Origin: Bermanella sp. WJH001 | GTDB lineage: Bacteria; Pseudomonadota; Gammaproteobacteria; Pseudomonadales; Oceanobacteraceae | NCBI RefSeq assembly: GCF_030070105.1 | Contig: NZ_JASJOO010000002.1 | Location: 868,001 to 932,000, forward strand | Direction: 5' to 3' | Length of the DNA: 64,000 nucleotides | Shown: positions 53,694-62,260 of the stretch, in pieces | How positions within the stretch are numbered: position 1 is the stretch's first letter | Layout of the letters: every line of letters starts with the position of its first letter | Position numbers and translations under genes: made by a program | The notes under the pieces: generated by a model | What the model was told of the DNA's origin: nothing | Database searches by the model: none | Seen by the model: only the letters and a program-made list of their open reading frames with translations

Positions 53694-54812
53694 CTACAGC
53701 TCAAGAAAAAACTCAGCCTCAGCCACTGGCTGCCCATTAATGAGCACCTCAAGTTTTTGAGTGCCCGTATAATAACGGCGTGTGGTAATGGCTTTAATGC
53801 CGTGTTTCTTTTGCAAACGTACCGGCTGCCCGGCTTCTAAACTTAAGGTTTTCCATTTAAATACCTTGGGCGAAGTACTGCCGTTGGCTTTGACAAAATG
53901 CAGCGCAAAATCCACCACCAAAGATTGCGACTGTTTTGCCGCTGACTGCAATGACAATTCAAACTCCAAGCTATCACCCAGCACTAGATGATCAGCCAAT
54001 AACGTTAAAGCAAGGTTTTTAATGTCCACCTGTTTGCTATGACCCAATAACGCAAACACCTCAGGGTGGCCCGCTTTCACCAAGGTGCGGGTAGCGTGTT
54101 TAATCACCCACTTCACGTTCGCATTACTATTGGGGTACCAAGCATGGCATTGCTCCAGCACCACCTGCGGGTGATCTTTACTAATGTCGTTTAAATGATT
54201 CGCCACCGAACGGCGCACATACAAACTGGCATCGTCTTTTAACGCATCAAGCCAGCGCAGGTTATCGCTTGGGTCTTTCACATAGGGTTTTAATTGAATG
54301 CCCCACGGCAAACGGGGCCGTGTACCCTCTGATACCAAACGGCGTACGTGTTCGCTATCGTCTTGCACCCAAGTTTCAAAATGCGCATGGCATAATTCAG
54401 GGTGATTCAATAAAAACGGGCGAATGGCAAATTCCGCTGAAAACAAATGAGTTAAATCACGCAGCGCAGGCAGCGCCAATTGTGGGTGGTTCACCCCATG
54501 CTCACCCACATAATCAATAATGGGCCAAGCGGCAAAACCCCGCAGCGGATCATCAGGGTCACCTGCGTCCCACACACTGGGCAACTGCAACAAACATTCA
54601 ACGGCTTGCTCAAACCCTTGCGGTAAAAACTCATGCAATACCTTAATAAGATGCTGCACCCGTTGTTTTAATTCTAATGATTCAAGGGGGCCTGTGGCCG
54701 CTTGAATAAAGGCCGCTTCATCAAATGTTTTTTCTAACGCCGCTGTTTTTGCAAGCGCATCACTGATGCGTTTAACCGCAGGCAGGCCAAGGCCGTTTTT
54801 CATCAGTTCCAT
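53694..54812 (-). CDS. alkC: AlkC-type DNA glycosylase (HEAT repeats plus C-terminal Ig-like domain)
   Basis: The 372-residue protein has HEAT-like repeats. A signature segment is VRRLVSEGTRPRLPWG (about 156-171), followed by LRWLDALKDDASLYVRRSVANHL and VKWVIKHATRTLVKAG. The last ~85 residues are beta-rich (FKWKTLSLEAGQPVRLQKKH, TRRYYTGTQKLEVLINGQP) and fit the immunoglobulin-like domain of the longer AlkC forms. AlkC removes alkylated bases such as 3-methyladenine and 3-methylcytosine. The first 50 bases of the gene and the upstream DNA are repeated at 57029-57231. Confidence 0.82.
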   Translation of the reverse strand: MELMKNGLGLPAVKRISDALAKTAALEKTFDEAAFIQAATGPLESLELKQRVQHLIKVLHEFLPQGFEQAVECLLQLPSVWDAGDPDDPLRGFAAWPIIDYVGEHGVNHPQLALPALRDLTHLFSAEFAIRPFLLNHPELCHAHFETWVQDDSEHVRRLVSEGTRPRLPWGIQLKPYVKDPSDNLRWLDALKDDASLYVRRSVANHLNDISKDHPQVVLEQCHAWYPNSNANVKWVIKHATRTLVKAGHPEVFALLGHSKQVDIKNLALTLLADHLVLGDSLEFELSLQSAAKQSQSLVVDFALHFVKANGSTSPKVFKWKTLSLEAGQPVRLQKKHGIKAITTRRYYTGTQKLEVLINGQPVAEAEFFLEL

Positions 54813-54970
54813 AATGGGGTTCTGCTAAATAAGATAAACAAAGAATAACAGGTTCTACTGACAGGGGGGTGACAGGAGTAATGTCGCTCATTAAAGTACC
54901 TAAGCCACTTATTAAATGTGGCATGAGCCAATTAACCAGCACTATTCGGCTCACTCAATGAGCCGAATAA
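54763..54970. repeat. Left direct repeat flanking hipBA
   Basis: Bases 54763-54854 are identical to 57029-57120 (92 bp). After a diverged stretch, similarity returns at 54926-54970, which matches 57187-57231 with a few changes. The second block holds a hairpin (TTCGGCTCA to TGAGCCGAA). The repeat covers the alkC 5' end and its upstream region. Confidence 0.92.
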
Positions 54971-55011
54971 TGAACTTAACCAGCTTTTTGCCTAAGAAAC
55001 ATTTCTACAAT

Positions 55012-55271
55012 ATTACCGTTCGGTTAATTTAATCAGCACTTCTAAGCATTTCATAAGAAACATTACCGTTCGGTACAATATTACCCTATACTGCCACAAT
55101 ATTAGAAAATATTACCATTCGGTACAATATTACCCTATACTGCCACAATATTAGAAAATATTACCATTCGGTACAATATTACCCTATACTGCCACAACAT
55201 TAGAAAATATTACCGTTCGGTACAATATTACCCTATACTGCCACAACATTAGAAAATATTACCGTTCGGTA
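55012..55271 (+). promoter_or_regulatory. 49-bp tandem promoter/operator array of hipBA
   Basis: The palindrome TACCGTTCGGTA recurs at a period of exactly 49 bases, with unit starts at 55062, 55111, 55160, 55209 and 55258. A diverged extra copy is at 55012. Units 2 and 3 carry one change (TACCATTCGGTA). Each full unit also contains TATACT, a good -10, 17-18 bases after the palindrome. The last copy ends two bases before the antitoxin ATG. It is most likely a set of HipB binding sites with duplicated promoters. It is not a CRISPR array because there are no spacers. Confidence 0.8.
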
Positions 55272-55273
55272 CA

Positions 55274-55681
55274 ATGACGCATTTACATAACCTATCGACT
55301 CAAGCCATTAAAATTAGGCAAGCATTCGGCTTCACACAAATAGATGTGGCGGGTATGGCTAACGTATCCGCTAAGTCCGTTGTGTACTTCGAACAGGCAA
55401 AAGCCACGGTTGAAACTCAATCCGTAAGCAAAATACTCTCTGTACTGGGCATTGAATCACCACTCATTACAAACCCTGCCCTACGTGGGGAGACGGTTCG
55501 TCAAACCCGTAAACAGATGGGCATGACCTTAGAAGATGTAGCAGGCATGACCCATACATCCTCTAAGTACCTAAGTGCAGTCGAAAATGGTAAAGAGAAT
55601 TTACGCATCGGCCAATTAATCGCATTACTTAACGCACTTGGTATCAACCCACTTGCCTCAAATAGTGAACTAACCCAATGA
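55274..55681 (+). CDS. hipB: HipB-like antitoxin with two HTH domains
   Basis: The 135-residue protein holds two XRE-type helix-turn-helix domains in tandem. The first (about 12-60) includes IRQAFGFTQIDVAGMANVSAKS. The second (about 73-125) includes RQTRKQMGMTLEDVAGMTHTSS and ENGKENLRIGQLIALLNALG. The usual HipB has one such domain in about 90 residues. It would bind the palindromes just upstream and neutralise HipA. No ribosome binding site is seen before the ATG; the last operator lies there instead. It overlaps hipA by four bases. Confidence 0.82.
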   Translation: MTHLHNLSTQAIKIRQAFGFTQIDVAGMANVSAKSVVYFEQAKATVETQSVSKILSVLGIESPLITNPALRGETVRQTRKQMGMTLEDVAGMTHTSSKYLSAVENGKENLRIGQLIALLNALGINPLASNSELTQ

Positions 55682-56967
55682 CTGTATTCGATGTTTATTT
55701 GCACGGGCAAAAAGCAGGCAAACTCACCTTTGATAAACGCCAACGCATGACATTCGAATACGATGGCATGTACTGCATGAACCATCAAAAACCCATCGCT
55801 TTTTCGATGCCTGTTCCCGTTCCACCCTTAACAAAAATATATACAGATGAAATAGTATTGCCATTTATCGAAAACCTATTTCCAGAAGGTGAAATAGATC
55901 AAAAAATTCGAGTGCAGAATAAAATAGCCGATGGCGACTTTAAAAAATTAGTCACTCTTATGGGGCGAGACGTAGCGGGTGCCATTTCAATACTCAATGA
56001 AGATGAGACACCTGAATCAACGACGCAAATAGAGCCCCCCCTTAATACAAAAGAACTTAGTCATCTTTTGCTCGAAACCAATCGAACACCATACAATTTA
56101 ACCAACCAAAATGGCCGCCGATTAAGCTTGGCAGGTGCACAAAATAAACTCCCCATCACAATAGTAAATGAAGAAATATTCCTATCAGGCGGGCAACCCA
56201 GCACCCATATATTAAAACCGACACCCAGCCGTAAAGAATATGAGCAACTGGTCTATAACGAATATTTTTGTATGCGACTATGCAGTGCATTAGGCATCAA
56301 TACCGCAAAGGTTGCGTTAATTGAAGTATACGATGAAGACGACAACGAATCGGACTGTTTATGTGTCACCCGATATGACAGAGATACTCAAAATAAAAAC
56401 ACACAACGTATTCACCAAGAGGACTTTTGCCAATTAACAGGGCACCTTTCCTCTCAAAAATACGACCATGACAACGGCATGGACTTCCCCGACTTAATAA
56501 CCTTTATCCGCGAAAATTGCCAAGTCCCCATACAAAATATTGACCAATGTGTGAATCTGTTCATCTTCAATATTATTATTGGTAATTGTGATGCACACGC
56601 TAAAAATTACTCGTTTTTACATAACCCACCAAACAAACTAAAACTCGCCCCCGCCTATGACATCGTCTGCACAAAAGTATTTGAAGAATTAGACACAAAC
56701 CTAGCAATGGGCGTGAATGGTGAATACCAACTCACCAACATCACCAAAGAAGATATAGCGGCACTGGCCAACGACATTGGCATACGCAATGATTATTTAA
56801 CAAAAAAATTCAAAGATATCGCAAACCGCATACAACACCGTGCAGATGAACTGATCCAAGAATTTGAAGATGGAGATTACTACCCTAATACACTCCAGCA
56901 TGTAAAATTAATTAGAGCCTGCATCCGGGATAATATTCGAGTACTGCGTGAGGCTGGGATTGTTTAA
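55678..56967 (+). CDS. hipA: HipA-family serine/threonine kinase toxin
   Basis: The 429-residue protein matches full-length HipA. It has an N-terminal HipA domain (VYLHGQKAGKLTFD, PFIENLFPEG, GRDVAGAISIL) and the kinase core. Ser150 in RRLSLAGAQNK is the equivalent of the autophosphorylated Ser150 of E. coli HipA. THILKP holds the ATP-binding Lys (about 180), CVTRYDR follows at about 229, IGNCDAHAKNYSF has the catalytic Asp (305), and LAPAYDIV the metal Asp (328). All are intact, so the toxin should be active. HipA of E. coli phosphorylates glutamyl-tRNA synthetase and causes persistence. Confidence 0.93.
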   Translation: MTVFDVYLHGQKAGKLTFDKRQRMTFEYDGMYCMNHQKPIAFSMPVPVPPLTKIYTDEIVLPFIENLFPEGEIDQKIRVQNKIADGDFKKLVTLMGRDVAGAISILNEDETPESTTQIEPPLNTKELSHLLLETNRTPYNLTNQNGRRLSLAGAQNKLPITIVNEEIFLSGGQPSTHILKPTPSRKEYEQLVYNEYFCMRLCSALGINTAKVALIEVYDEDDNESDCLCVTRYDRDTQNKNTQRIHQEDFCQLTGHLSSQKYDHDNGMDFPDLITFIRENCQVPIQNIDQCVNLFIFNIIIGNCDAHAKNYSFLHNPPNKLKLAPAYDIVCTKVFEELDTNLAMGVNGEYQLTNITKEDIAALANDIGIRNDYLTKKFKDIANRIQHRADELIQEFEDGDYYPNTLQHVKLIRACIRDNIRVLREAGIV

Positions 56968-57028
56968 CGGTCAAATTAAAACCACATACGCTGCTTAACT
57001 TTAATGATTAAAGTGAGCCAGTGCTTGG

Positions 57029-57231
57029 CTGATGCGTTTAACCGCAGGCAGGCCAAGGCCGTTTTTCATCAGTTCCATAATGGGGTTCTGCTAAATAAGA
57101 TAAACAAAGAATAACAGGTTATAGCAGTGGTGGGAGGCAGGAATGGCTTGGTTTATTTACGAATATAACGGATCGAACCTAACATAAGCCAATTAACCAG
57201 TGCTATTCGGCTCACCAGATGAGCCGAATAA
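57029..57231. repeat. Right direct repeat flanking hipBA (with a decapitated alkC 5' fragment)
   Basis: It is identical to 54763-54854 over its first 92 bases, with matching similarity at 57187-57231. It contains the alkC start codon and first 16 or so codons (57029-57078, minus strand) without the rest of the gene, so this is a fragment of a gene. The remaining non-coding stretch to 57361 has no other feature that I can see. Confidence 0.92.
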
Positions 57232-57361
57232 ACTAAGTAATCGGCTCATTTATCAAATATCGCTGATCTAGCTTATGGCCAGCATCATCACACCTACGCC
57301 ACCAAGCTATTCTCGCTTGTGAAACCCGGCCCCATGAATGCCAGCATTCCAAAAAAAGATT

Positions 57362-58219
57362 TTAAAACTCACCGCGACTACGGTGTTTAGCTAAGTAGCT
57401 TTTATCAGGCGAATACTTATAGGGCAGCTTAATACGATCACCCTCTATTTTTAAAAAATACTCGTTAACACTCTTACTGGTGTAATGCTCTTTAATTTCT
57501 TTAGATACAATAATTCGGTAATCACCATCAAGGCTGATTAAGTGTTTATCAAATGCTGCATCATATGTGGCTGAAAGGTATAACCCGTTTGTTGGGTCTA
57601 AACGCTTACTAGGATCATCGGCCCAAGAGACTATGTGGCTAGCGCGATTAACTTGCGGAATATTTAGCCCCGTAATACAGCAAGACTCGTGGTAAATATC
57701 CATCAGCATGCGCCTAAATAGATTTTGATTTAAGCGCGTCTTGACACTACGGATAACGTCTTCACCTTCGGTATCTTTTATACCATCCAGTAAAACATCA
57801 ATATTTTTAGGGCTTGTATCAAGCAAAGCCGACAAATCTCCAGCTGTGCCTTTGTACTGCTTAAAGACATCAAACAAATCATTTTCTTGATTTACTTCAA
57901 CTAAAAACTGGGCGTAACTGGTTAATGCAGCCTGACAATAACCGTTAATCAAATAGCTTTTGGCAACATCACCGCTTAGCCATACGCTATCTAGCTTTTT
58001 ACGTTGCTCAACTGCTACTAAAGCCTTTAACTCAAACAGGCGCTTAATTGACGTCACCGCCCAAATATCAATGCAGTCGACAAAACCAAACGATTCGATC
58101 ATCAACATTTGACTGAGTAAATCCAGCGCACGAATATAAGACGTGGCTTTGCCACTGCCTGATAGGTTGGTTTTGAATAAGTATTCTGAATACTGACTTT
58201 TAAAGGGCAATTTACTCAC
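57362..58219 (-). CDS. HNH endonuclease family protein
   Basis: The 285-residue protein has a C-terminal HNH nuclease (about 165-240): FRRMLMDIYHESCCITGL with Cys180-Cys181, ASHIVSWADD with His195, DPTNGLYLSATYDAAFDKH with Asn211 and His226, then SLDGDYRIIVS. This is the HNH_2 type found in many restriction-like and defence genes. The N-terminal half is helical and unique. It lies 12 bases after the GIY-YIG gene, in one operon. DNA cleavage is expected; the recognition partner is not known. Confidence 0.82.
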   Translation of the reverse strand: MSKLPFKSQYSEYLFKTNLSGSGKATSYIRALDLLSQMLMIESFGFVDCIDIWAVTSIKRLFELKALVAVEQRKKLDSVWLSGDVAKSYLINGYCQAALTSYAQFLVEVNQENDLFDVFKQYKGTAGDLSALLDTSPKNIDVLLDGIKDTEGEDVIRSVKTRLNQNLFRRMLMDIYHESCCITGLNIPQVNRASHIVSWADDPSKRLDPTNGLYLSATYDAAFDKHLISLDGDYRIIVSKEIKEHYTSKSVNEYFLKIEGDRIKLPYKYSPDKSYLAKHRSRGEF

Positions 58220-58231
58220 CTATTTCAATTT

Positions 58232-59074
58232 TCACTTATCCAAATCCTTCAGCGCAACACCAGAACTGCTTTTCCAGCACGTAAGGCCATTAGAGCTTCC
58301 ACCTCGAATAATAGCAGCGGCAGCACTAGGGCTACTGAATTCAAAATCTTGAGTAAATACAAGGTGATCCTCACGAACTTGTAACAAGCCACTCTCAACA
58401 TATTGAGCGCGCTTTTCACGAAAGCGATTAGATGACTTACGATCTTCTTTAACTGCTTGCGCGCCTTCAAATACGACAAAGCCATTATCACTTACGCGAC
58501 CAGTTGCCTGTAAGCCTTTAATTGAGCAATAAAGAGTATTTTGGTTTAACTCAGCGTCACTGACATTTCGTACAGGTAATGACTTAAAGGCGTCTATACC
58601 TAATATTGGTAACAACTGAAGCATCTTATCTAAGAATACATTCATCTCTGCCTGATCAGACTCAGGTAGGCTAGCACCACTTCTAGCATTGTTTATCAGT
58701 AAAGCTCTTTTGGACTTTTGCGCACGGTCAATCAGTTCGTCTTCAAGATAGCGGATGTGCGCCTTGGTTAGATTTTCATCTTTGCTGGTAAAGGCGACCA
58801 ACTGATTCCATTCCTTCTCGCCCTTATGATGCTGTTTTAAACGCTTCGCCACAGATTCTGCTTCACCTATGTACAAGGTAGGTCGGTCTGTTTCTGCATC
58901 CACACCTGTTAAAAAATACACTCCTGGCGAGATTAACTCATCACGCTGACGAATCTCATCCAAACGTGAGCGCGGGCCTGCAATCGCCTTACCTGTCCAA
59001 TTGGATATTTCGGCTGTACGTATACCAGATGGTTCACCTTCAATAAGGAATAATTTAATTGTGGCAGGTTGCAT
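58232..59074 (-). CDS. GIY-YIG nuclease with C-terminal DUF4357
   Basis: The 280-residue protein has a GIY-YIG domain: GVYFL (51-55), LYIG (67-70), Arg78 in VAKRLKQH and the metal Glu in HIRYLEDELID (about 111-113). A C-terminal DUF4357-like region follows (residues about 205-270, LQVREDHLVFTQDFEFSSPSAAAAIIRGGSSNGLTCW split over two strands). The pair GIY-YIG plus DUF4357 is common next to restriction and methylase genes. It sits between the methylase and HNH genes on the same strand. Confidence 0.82.
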   Translation of the reverse strand: MQPATIKLFLIEGEPSGIRTAEISNWTGKAIAGPRSRLDEIRQRDELISPGVYFLTGVDAETDRPTLYIGEAESVAKRLKQHHKGEKEWNQLVAFTSKDENLTKAHIRYLEDELIDRAQKSKRALLINNARSGASLPESDQAEMNVFLDKMLQLLPILGIDAFKSLPVRNVSDAELNQNTLYCSIKGLQATGRVSDNGFVVFEGAQAVKEDRKSSNRFREKRAQYVESGLLQVREDHLVFTQDFEFSSPSAAAAIIRGGSSNGLTCWKSSSGVALKDLDK

Positions 59075-59329
59075 GGGTTACTCACCTAGATTTTAGTTAT
59101 TTTCTTAAAGTGGCCAATATTCAACCAATACCCTGCACAGCAATGAATTCAGGATGTCTAGACCTTTTTCTGCATGATCTAACGCCCGATATTAGCCATT
59201 GGGCTGATAATTCAAAGCTTGACGTCGCCGCAAATTTATATATCTTTAACAGCAACACGGCCCCTATCGGTTTGGTTCTTCGGAATTAAATTGCTTAGGG
59301 GGTTTTTATTATCCGTCATTCGAAATTAA
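59075..59329. other. Gap between GIY-YIG and methylase genes, no gene supported
   Basis: A short plus-strand ORF (59059-59289) crosses this gap but overlaps the GIY-YIG start and has no recognisable features. No strong terminator is visible, so the methylase and the nucleases could share a transcript. Confidence 0.4.
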
Positions 59330-62053
59330 TTATGCCTCGCATTCAATTTTAAGCTGTTCATTTAATTCTTGAGTCAATGAATGATCAGCCTCCATAGTTG
59401 AACCTGTTTCAAAGCTCTTTAGGATGTACTCTCCTTTCTTCGTTCTTTTATCCAAACTATAGATCTCAACTTTTCTAGCATCAGGATTAAATCTTTCAAC
59501 AATAAAGGGAGCCAGGTTAACTACATCATCATTGATCTTGATATATATACAACCTTTCGAGATTGGCCTATTGAGAGTAAGAATCGAAGACTCAAAACAA
59601 GGGTGGTCTCCCTTTAGAACTCTCACTCTGCACTCAAATAAACTTTTACTAGATACATAATCTAAATCATCACAAATAAAGAGCTTCCATTGAGATATAG
59701 ACTCGATCATTAAAAGAGCTTCATCAAGAATTACACGATGTGAAGCTGAAGATTGCTCACATGCATTGGCTCCTGCAGGGCCTCTATGATGCTTAAAATC
59801 ATTTAGTCTATTAACTAATTCCAGCTCAGATACTTCGGAAAATTTAGATCGTCGACTACCTCGACCTCGATACCAAAGCTTACTAAACTCTTGAGCAAAA
59901 TTTTCATTCTCCAAACCCTGAAGTATTTTAGCAGAGGTCCGAAATAAACTAAGCCAATTTCCAGGAGAAATTCCACCATTCAAACTCTCAGAAAAACTTC
60001 TTTTAATACTTCTTAATTCGCTGTCGTCACGATCAATTTTGTCATTGGCTATAGCTAAACCAACGGATGCAAGAAAAGATAGTAATTGCTCACCAAATTT
60101 CATCTGTCGGTCATATATAGCAGCCCACTCTCTATCCATATAGATATTTCGATAAGGGAATGCAATTGGGTAAGGGTACTGCTGTGCAACCTTGTAACTT
60201 ATTTTGTCTTTATTCACGAGGGCTGTTTCTAGAGTCTTCAATGAGAACTTAACATCATCATGAGAGTCTTTAACTCCGTCAATTCCAAGCCCATCAAACA
60301 CCTTCATTTTTAACTCTTGCGCTTTCTCAAGTTCCCGGAGCAAGACCCGCTCAGCCTTTGTTGCTTCAACTAATAGTTTTTGAAAAATTGTATTAGCTAT
60401 AGGAACGTCGACAGAGGATAGTATCCCTTTTGTTAAAGTTTGAACCGTAGTAGAGCGACAAAATGAAGCGATATGTCTTGCCCCCCTTTCAGAGTTTATG
60501 AACTCACATATAAAATGAAGTTGATCTTCACTTAAATCATAAAACCTTAATAAAAATACAGTCTGGTCTATAACTAACCCATCTAAATGACGAGGTACCA
60601 TTACGGCTGTTGGTTTGCTCCCTAGCCTTTTTACGAGAATATCGTTTTCCTGTGCCCTTACAATTTTAGCTTTTAAACTGGATAGATCTTTCAGGCTTGG
60701 GATAAATTTATCGTTATATATTTTAATGACATCATTGCCTACTATAATCGCGGAGTCCCCTTCTGGGCATTTACTCAAATCTCTGGTGCCCTGTTCTATG
60801 CATGCCAACTTCCCTAACGGCTCCCATCGCTCTGATATTTTTTCAGCAATACCATAGATCTCTTTCAAAACGTATGAATCAGGGTGAAGAGAATAATCCT
60901 GTGACGCTATATATTCATAGGGAACAGAAGCTGATCTGCAACTATGATCATCTGCATATAATTGCTTACTAATCTGCTCAAACGAATCATCCGCTAGTGA
61001 ACATTTACCGGAAAGTTCATCTTTATATAAATCATCAGCCTTTAGGAAACGGACAGAATCACTTCCATTTTTTTCAAATAAAAGTATCGCGCACTTATTT
61101 GTGGTGTGCGCAAGTAGATTCCCAGGTAGGCTTATAACAGCTACCAATTCTTTTCTCTCAATCCACTCCCTTCTAATTTCCCTAGCATCGCCGCTGCTAA
61201 ATAGTACTCCCATATTTACCAAATACGCCGCTTTACCCCCTTCGTTTAAACCACTCTGCCCGAGCTGAATAAAGTTGAGGGACATATCACATGAAACACC
61301 TCGTCCCAATTTAAAAAGAGCTTGACCATACCTTTGCATTGCTTCATATCGGTTAACCCTATTAATCGGTGGGTTGGATAAAACATAGTCACTTTGACGA
61401 AAATCAGGAAAGTAGAAGAAGCCATTTCCACATTGGAAATTTATACTTTCAATTCCTTCTATCAATCTATATAGCTCATAAACAAAGACAATCTTTTGGT
61501 TAAGTTCAACCCCCTGCCCAATATAGGTATCACTCTGATGTGCCGTTGCATGTTTCATGGCTTCACGGAGTAATCCCCCACTACCTGCAGCAGGGTCAGA
61601 CACCACTCCACCTCTTACATCCAGTAACTGAACCATTAACTTCGCAATCGAAGGTGGGGTAATTGAAGCCATTAAACTAACTTCTGAATTAACTAGTAAA
61701 ATATCTAAAGCATACAAAATTTCTTCAGTTCGAAGGTCTAGCCTAAGCGCTATATCTGCCAGAGGCATCAATGATTTATGATGGACAGCAAGCACTGGCT
61801 GAATAAACTGAGAACTATTATATAGATCTTCGTTTTTTCTTAAGAAACCCCACAAAGAGTGGCATATATCAGCTGGCGCTTCGTGATACCCATATGATCC
61901 ATTGATATTCAAAGAGCCCTCTCTAGCAGCCAATAGCACCAGTATCGATATCAAACTCGCATCAGATGAACTGTAACCAAGCTGATAAATAGCTTTAGAA
62001 TAAGCATCGGCTGCTCTAAAAAAGGGGTGAAGACGGTTTTGCGTATCATCCAT
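59330..62053 (-). CDS. Type I-like N6-adenine methylase fused to a specificity-like region, with altered catalytic motif
   Basis: The 907-residue protein has a helical N-terminus, an HsdM-type methylase core with TPPSIAKLMVQLL (about 132) and motif I DPAAGSGG (153-160). Motif IV reads SNPPIN (226-231), where active N6 methylases have NPP plus Phe, Tyr or Trp. Residues about 420-600 resemble a type I specificity half-domain (LGKLACIEQGTRDLS, ILVKRLGSKPTAVMVP, VQTLTKGILSSVDVPI), with a coiled coil after it. The last ~300 residues are of unknown fold with RLNDFKHH at 749-756, loosely like a HEPN RX4-6H motif. No HsdR is present. Confidence 0.78.
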   Translation of the reverse strand: MDDTQNRLHPFFRAADAYSKAIYQLGYSSSDASLISILVLLAAREGSLNINGSYGYHEAPADICHSLWGFLRKNEDLYNSSQFIQPVLAVHHKSLMPLADIALRLDLRTEEILYALDILLVNSEVSLMASITPPSIAKLMVQLLDVRGGVVSDPAAGSGGLLREAMKHATAHQSDTYIGQGVELNQKIVFVYELYRLIEGIESINFQCGNGFFYFPDFRQSDYVLSNPPINRVNRYEAMQRYGQALFKLGRGVSCDMSLNFIQLGQSGLNEGGKAAYLVNMGVLFSSGDAREIRREWIERKELVAVISLPGNLLAHTTNKCAILLFEKNGSDSVRFLKADDLYKDELSGKCSLADDSFEQISKQLYADDHSCRSASVPYEYIASQDYSLHPDSYVLKEIYGIAEKISERWEPLGKLACIEQGTRDLSKCPEGDSAIIVGNDVIKIYNDKFIPSLKDLSSLKAKIVRAQENDILVKRLGSKPTAVMVPRHLDGLVIDQTVFLLRFYDLSEDQLHFICEFINSERGARHIASFCRSTTVQTLTKGILSSVDVPIANTIFQKLLVEATKAERVLLRELEKAQELKMKVFDGLGIDGVKDSHDDVKFSLKTLETALVNKDKISYKVAQQYPYPIAFPYRNIYMDREWAAIYDRQMKFGEQLLSFLASVGLAIANDKIDRDDSELRSIKRSFSESLNGGISPGNWLSLFRTSAKILQGLENENFAQEFSKLWYRGRGSRRSKFSEVSELELVNRLNDFKHHRGPAGANACEQSSASHRVILDEALLMIESISQWKLFICDDLDYVSSKSLFECRVRVLKGDHPCFESSILTLNRPISKGCIYIKINDDVVNLAPFIVERFNPDARKVEIYSLDKRTKKGEYILKSFETGSTMEADHSLTQELNEQLKIECEA

Positions 62054-62260
62054 AATTTAAATCCGTAAAATTAATTGAGTGACTGTTCGGCCATGGCATC
62101 GGCTAGATGAACCTTTGGATTTTAGACAGTAAATACTGAGCAATACACAGCAATAAGAACGGTCTAGCCAGAATATGGCTATCGCACCTGCATCTTAAAA
62201 CAGAGGCAGCTCAATCAGCCGTTGATCAAGTCTTTATTTATGTCGAAATACCAATCTTTC

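Noticed and set aside
55062-55275. 49-bp direct repeats as a CRISPR array
   Set aside because: The units are contiguous with no unique spacers, no cas genes are near, and the palindromes precede hipBA, so an operator array explains them better.
59059-59289. Plus-strand ORF of 76 codons between the GIY-YIG and methylase genes
   Set aside because: It overlaps the GIY-YIG start on the opposite strand and shows no domain or ribosome binding site.
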